Positions 6,379-8,823 of a stretch of DNA of 8,823 bases are shown here, piece after piece. The position numbers and the translations under genes are program-made. The stretch covers positions 1 through 8,823 of the forward strand of contig JBIKRJ010000095.1 of NCBI GenBank assembly GCA_044349205.1. Reading direction: 5' to 3'. The notes under the pieces are model-generated. The model was not told the origin of the DNA. It saw only the letters and a list, made by a program, of their open reading frames with translations, and did not search any database. Every line of letters starts with the position of its first letter. Position 1 is the stretch's first letter. This DNA is from UBA9547 sp044349205. GTDB lineage: Bacteria; Bacteroidota; Bacteroidia; Cytophagales; UBA9547.

Positions 6379-8823
6379 TTGACAAAAGTGATAACCCAAG
6401 CCAAAGCATTAGGCAGAATTGCCTTGATTTTTATATTGCTATTCTTCAGAGGTTTTTCGGGGTATGGTCAATGCCCCACTTTGAGCAAAGCGACCGTGAC
6501 TTTTTCAAATGTGAACTGTTTCGGCGACAAAAACGGCAGTATTAAAATAGAATTGGATTCGACTGGGGTATTGAGTGCCAACAAGTTTTATTTTGTGCTG
6601 TATAAATGGAACTATCCTTTACTTGAAAGGCAAGCGATAATTGGCAATGCATCTGCCGCTTCAGCAAAATACAATGCAACTTTTAGTGGACTGGCTGCTG
6701 GTTCTTACGATATTTTGGTGGCTCGATTTGGCTCTACGGCTTGTACGGCATACCCCTCTTTTCCTGGAAATACTCCTAACACACTTTTTGATGTGTTGAC
6801 AATGTCGACATCGACGAAAAATGCATTTGCGATGAATGCTGATATTTTCAAACGACTATCTGTTTTTCAACCTTCGAGCAATTCGGCAGGTTTTTACGAT
6901 GCTAATTGTGACGTAGATTCGGTTTTGCTTCAAGCCGATGACCCAGCTCCCTCGTTTTTACCCAGTTCCTTGTTTTCAGTGGGTACTTGGAGTCAGGTTT
7001 CCGGACCCAATGCGCTGTCTTTTTCAGATGTGAATGACCCCAATGCCACACTCAAAGGGCTGGTTTCAGGGGATTATTTGCTTAGGTGGTCTTTGACAAA
7101 AACAGGTTGTCCTACTAGATCCGACACGGCAATAATTACAGTGCGAAAATCACCCACTGCCAACGCGGGAAATGACACTAGTTTGTGTTCAGGCACTTCT
7201 GTCAAACTTAAAGGAAGTACGCTCCTTTCTTTGGAAACGGGTACTTGGTTGCAAGTTTCAGGACCAAATACTGCAACAATTGCAAGTCCCAATAGTCCTG
7301 TTACCAATGTTTCGGGTTTAGTGTTGGGAGTATATCGTTTTTCTTGGAATGTATCCACTGGAGCAGGTTGTATAGATGCAGCCGACACCGTTACCATCAA
7401 CAATAATCAAACCCCTGTAATCACTAGTGCTAGCGTGTCGCCCAATCCAGTTTGCGAAGGTTTTCCAGTAAATTTTTCACTCACAGTTTTAAATGCATTG
7501 GCTACATATGATTGGGTTGGGCCAAATAGTTTTTCATTCTCTCACAATGGTATTCAACCGTTACCTTCCATTTCTAATGCTGCTACAACAAATGCGGGTG
7601 CATATACCGTTACAGCTACATTAAACGGATGTAAAAGTCCACCTTTTAATGCGGGTACTTTGGTAGTAACTCCCAAACCACCAAAAAGTATCATAACACC
7701 TTCCGATAACCCTATTTGTCAAAATCAGACGTTGACCTTAACGGCAAGTGGTACTGCTCCTATCACTTGGACTTTGCCAAATGGCACCAATTCAACTACT
7801 AACCCATTGGTTATCAATAAAATTCAAGTTGCCCAGGCTGGGAAATACAAAGTGATAGCCAAAGTGGGTGTTTGTCTTAGCGATGCCGATTCGGTGAACA
7901 TAGTGGTAAAGACTTCTTTGAATCCCACGATTTCGGCTAGTGGTACAGGGATTTATTGTGTGGGTGAAGCCATTACGTTGACCGCAACTCCTGTAATTGA
8001 TAGTGCAGTTTACACTTGGCTAAAACCAGTTGGTTCACTGCTTTCAGGAACTAGCAATGTATTGAGCACCACATCGGCCATATTGCCTGATTCAGGAAAT
8101 TATTTTGTGACGATTTCGGCAGATGGCTGCAAAGACACTTCCATCTTCAAAAAAATATTTATAAAGCCACTTCCCAACCAACCCGGCCCCATCACGCCCA
8201 CACAGGTTTGCGCGGGCACTAAGGGTTTTGTGGTGGGTGTTTCGAACGACCCAAGTGTGACGTATTTGTGGGGTTTGGTGGGGACACCTTCCGATGTGTC
8301 GCTTTTGTCTCCTTTGGACAAGAACACGGTGACGATTGACGTTGGCGCAAACGCGCCTGCCAGTTTCACGGTACAGGTGTTTGCGATAGCGGCGGGGTGC
8401 ACGTCATTGGTTCGCACGCAGACGATCGTGGTGAACCCGATACCTGAGGTGACGGCCAGCGCGGCCCCAAACCCTGTATGCCAGAACAGCGAGCTTCAGT
8501 TGGATGCGACCGAATTGGTCGGTGCGACCTACGCATGGACTTCGAGCCCTGCTGGATTCAGCTCATCGGTTCGCAAGCCTACGGCCTTTGTGTCGACGGT
8601 GGTGGGTACGATAGACTACACGGTGGTGGCGACGAGCGTCACGGGCTGCCCCAGCTTGCCCTCAACTGTGAAGGTGGAGACCGTGACGCAGGCGCCCCAA
8701 CCCGGCCCCATCACGCCCACACAGGTTTGCGCGGGCACTAAGGGTTTTGTGGTGGGTGTTTCGAACGACCCAAGTGTGACGTATTTGTGGGGTTTGGTGG
8801 GGACACCTTCCGATGTGTCGCTT
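6379..8823 (+). CDS. Large secreted repeat protein with SprB-like and PKD/Ig-like domains (3' end missing)
   Basis: The frame is open from the TTG at 6379 to the last base with no stop: 815 residues, C-terminus outside the window. Start options are TTG 6379, GTG 6358 or GTG 6388; no ATG exists after the in-frame stop at 6307. TTG 6379 gives a good Sec signal peptide: charged 1-14, hydrophobic 15-23, cleavage near Y-G-Q (~28-30). Residues ~39-125 resemble a SprB repeat (N-V-N-C-F-G-D-K-N-G-S start, G-L-A-A-G-S-Y near the end). Then come PKD/Ig-like modules, each with an early Cys and most with a late G-C: ~174-256, 258-342, 346-434, 436-511, 514-598, 602-687, 689-774, and 775 on, which repeats 602 on. 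Such chains occur in Bacteroidota surface adhesins, often exported by type IX secretion, but the diagnostic C-terminal domain is not visible. Function is inferred as surface attachment or gliding-related. Codon use changes near 8165-8180. Confidence 0.85.
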   Translation, partial: MTKVITQAKALGRIALIFILLFFRGFSGYGQCPTLSKATVTFSNVNCFGDKNGSIKIELDSTGVLSANKFYFVLYKWNYPLLERQAIIGNASAASAKYNATFSGLAAGSYDILVARFGSTACTAYPSFPGNTPNTLFDVLTMSTSTKNAFAMNADIFKRLSVFQPSSNSAGFYDANCDVDSVLLQADDPAPSFLPSSLFSVGTWSQVSGPNALSFSDVNDPNATLKGLVSGDYLLRWSLTKTGCPTRSDTAIITVRKSPTANAGNDTSLCSGTSVKLKGSTLLSLETGTWLQVSGPNTATIASPNSPVTNVSGLVLGVYRFSWNVSTGAGCIDAADTVTINNNQTPVITSASVSPNPVCEGFPVNFSLTVLNALATYDWVGPNSFSFSHNGIQPLPSISNAATTNAGAYTVTATLNGCKSPPFNAGTLVVTPKPPKSIITPSDNPICQNQTLTLTASGTAPITWTLPNGTNSTTNPLVINKIQVAQAGKYKVIAKVGVCLSDADSVNIVVKTSLNPTISASGTGIYCVGEAITLTATPVIDSAVYTWLKPVGSLLSGTSNVLSTTSAILPDSGNYFVTISADGCKDTSIFKKIFIKPLPNQPGPITPTQVCAGTKGFVVGVSNDPSVTYLWGLVGTPSDVSLLSPLDKNTVTIDVGANAPASFTVQVFAIAAGCTSLVRTQTIVVNPIPEVTASAAPNPVCQNSELQLDATELVGATYAWTSSPAGFSSSVRKPTAFVSTVVGTIDYTVVATSVTGCPSLPSTVKVETVTQAPQPGPITPTQVCAGTKGFVVGVSNDPSVTYLWGLVGTPSDVSL
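8178..8304 (+). repeat. Direct repeat, copy 1 (127 bp)
   Basis: By eye this stretch is identical, base for base, to 8697-8823. The match starts abruptly: 8177 is A while its partner 8696 is C. It encodes the end of one linker and the first ~41 residues of a PKD/Ig-like domain (P-G-P-I-T-P-T-Q-V-C-A-G-T onward). Offset between copies is 519 bp, 173 codons, so frame is preserved. Confidence 0.97.
8182..8700 (+). repeat. 173-codon tandem module, first full copy
   Basis: One complete period of the tandem repeat, from the P-G-P-I-T-P-T-Q start to the next occurrence of the same start at 8701. It codes for two different PKD/Ig-like domains of about 85 residues each: residues 602-687, and 689-774 starting around T-A-S-A-A-P-N-P-V-C. 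The repeating unit is thus a domain pair. The second copy is cut by the window end, so the number of units is unknown. Confidence 0.85.
8697..8823 (+). repeat. Direct repeat, copy 2 (127 bp, cut by window end)
   Basis: Identical to 8178-8304 up to the final base of the window. Identity with no silent changes across 42 codons means recent duplication or ongoing homogenisation, or the same stretch re-used by an assembler at a graph loop. The repeat may continue past the window. Confidence 0.97.

Larger units (their letters stand above)
8165..8823. other. G+C-rich segment of the repeat gene
   Basis: Hand counts of 60-base lines give roughly 35-43% G+C for sampled lines between 7561 and 8160, and about 50-67% for sampled lines from 8161 to 8700. 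The change happens within a few tens of bases and coincides with the start of the tandem module. Codon choice changes too: Thr is mostly ACG, Val mostly GTG and Ala often GCG after the boundary, whereas ACT/ACA and mixed Val codons are used before it. The reading frame runs through without interruption. Confidence 0.85.

Noticed and set aside
6354..6545. Short + strand frame starting before the repeat protein
   Set aside because: Overlaps the signal peptide and SprB-like region in another frame; the frame starting at 6379 has a signal peptide and stays open for 815 codons.
7074..8741. Open frames on both strands inside the repeat protein (7074-7403, 8100-8417, 8478-8741)
   Set aside because: Stops are rare there because of the G+C-rich, biased codons of the real frame; no independent coding signal.
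8178..8823. CRISPR array or IS element as the cause of the direct repeats
   Set aside because: The repeats are 519 bp apart, in frame, and code for protein domains; no short spacer pattern, transposase or terminal inverted repeats.

Overview
The window looks like a piece of a Bacteroidota chromosome, probably a Cytophagales-type or related free-living gliding lineage. The basis is protein-level: the TatA, GatA and GuaA sequences have Bacteroidota-style segments, there is a TAnnTTTG promoter element, Shine-Dalgarno sites are absent, and a secreted protein with a SprB-like domain and PKD/Ig-like repeats is present. I see no tRNA, rRNA, CRISPR array, IS element or phage gene.

Layout. (1) 2-223, + strand: C-terminal end of a probable DUF4412-type protein, closed by a strong intrinsic terminator (275-308). 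(2) 383-3450, + strand: tatA, gatA and an MltD-like lytic transglycosylase, spaced 12 and 26 bp apart and so probably one transcript, with a promoter-like element at 357-364. (3) 3465-6154, - strand, convergent with the first block: transcribed in the order Nudix hydrolase, nadD-like gene, guaA. The Nudix and nadD-like genes are 7 bp apart. A hairpin followed by a T-run separates nadD from guaA and may uncouple guaA. (4) 6155-6378: a divergent intergenic region with small palindromes. (5) 6379 to the window end, + strand: a long open frame with no stop, coding for the first 815 residues of a large secreted repeat protein.

The first two blocks are mostly housekeeping: protein export, Glu/Asp-tRNA amidation, cell-wall turnover, GMP synthesis and NAD(H)-related nucleotide chemistry. 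The NadD-like protein departs from family consensus at three motifs.

The part most worth a second look is the 3' end. In the repeat protein, G+C rises abruptly from about 40% to about 60% at roughly 8165-8180, exactly where a 519-bp (173-codon) two-domain module begins. A second copy of the module starts at 8697 and is identical to the first for exactly 127 bases, up to the last base of the window. That pattern suggests a tandem array that broke the assembly, so the true gene is probably longer, with an unknown number of modules. I did not find a convincing new multi-gene system.
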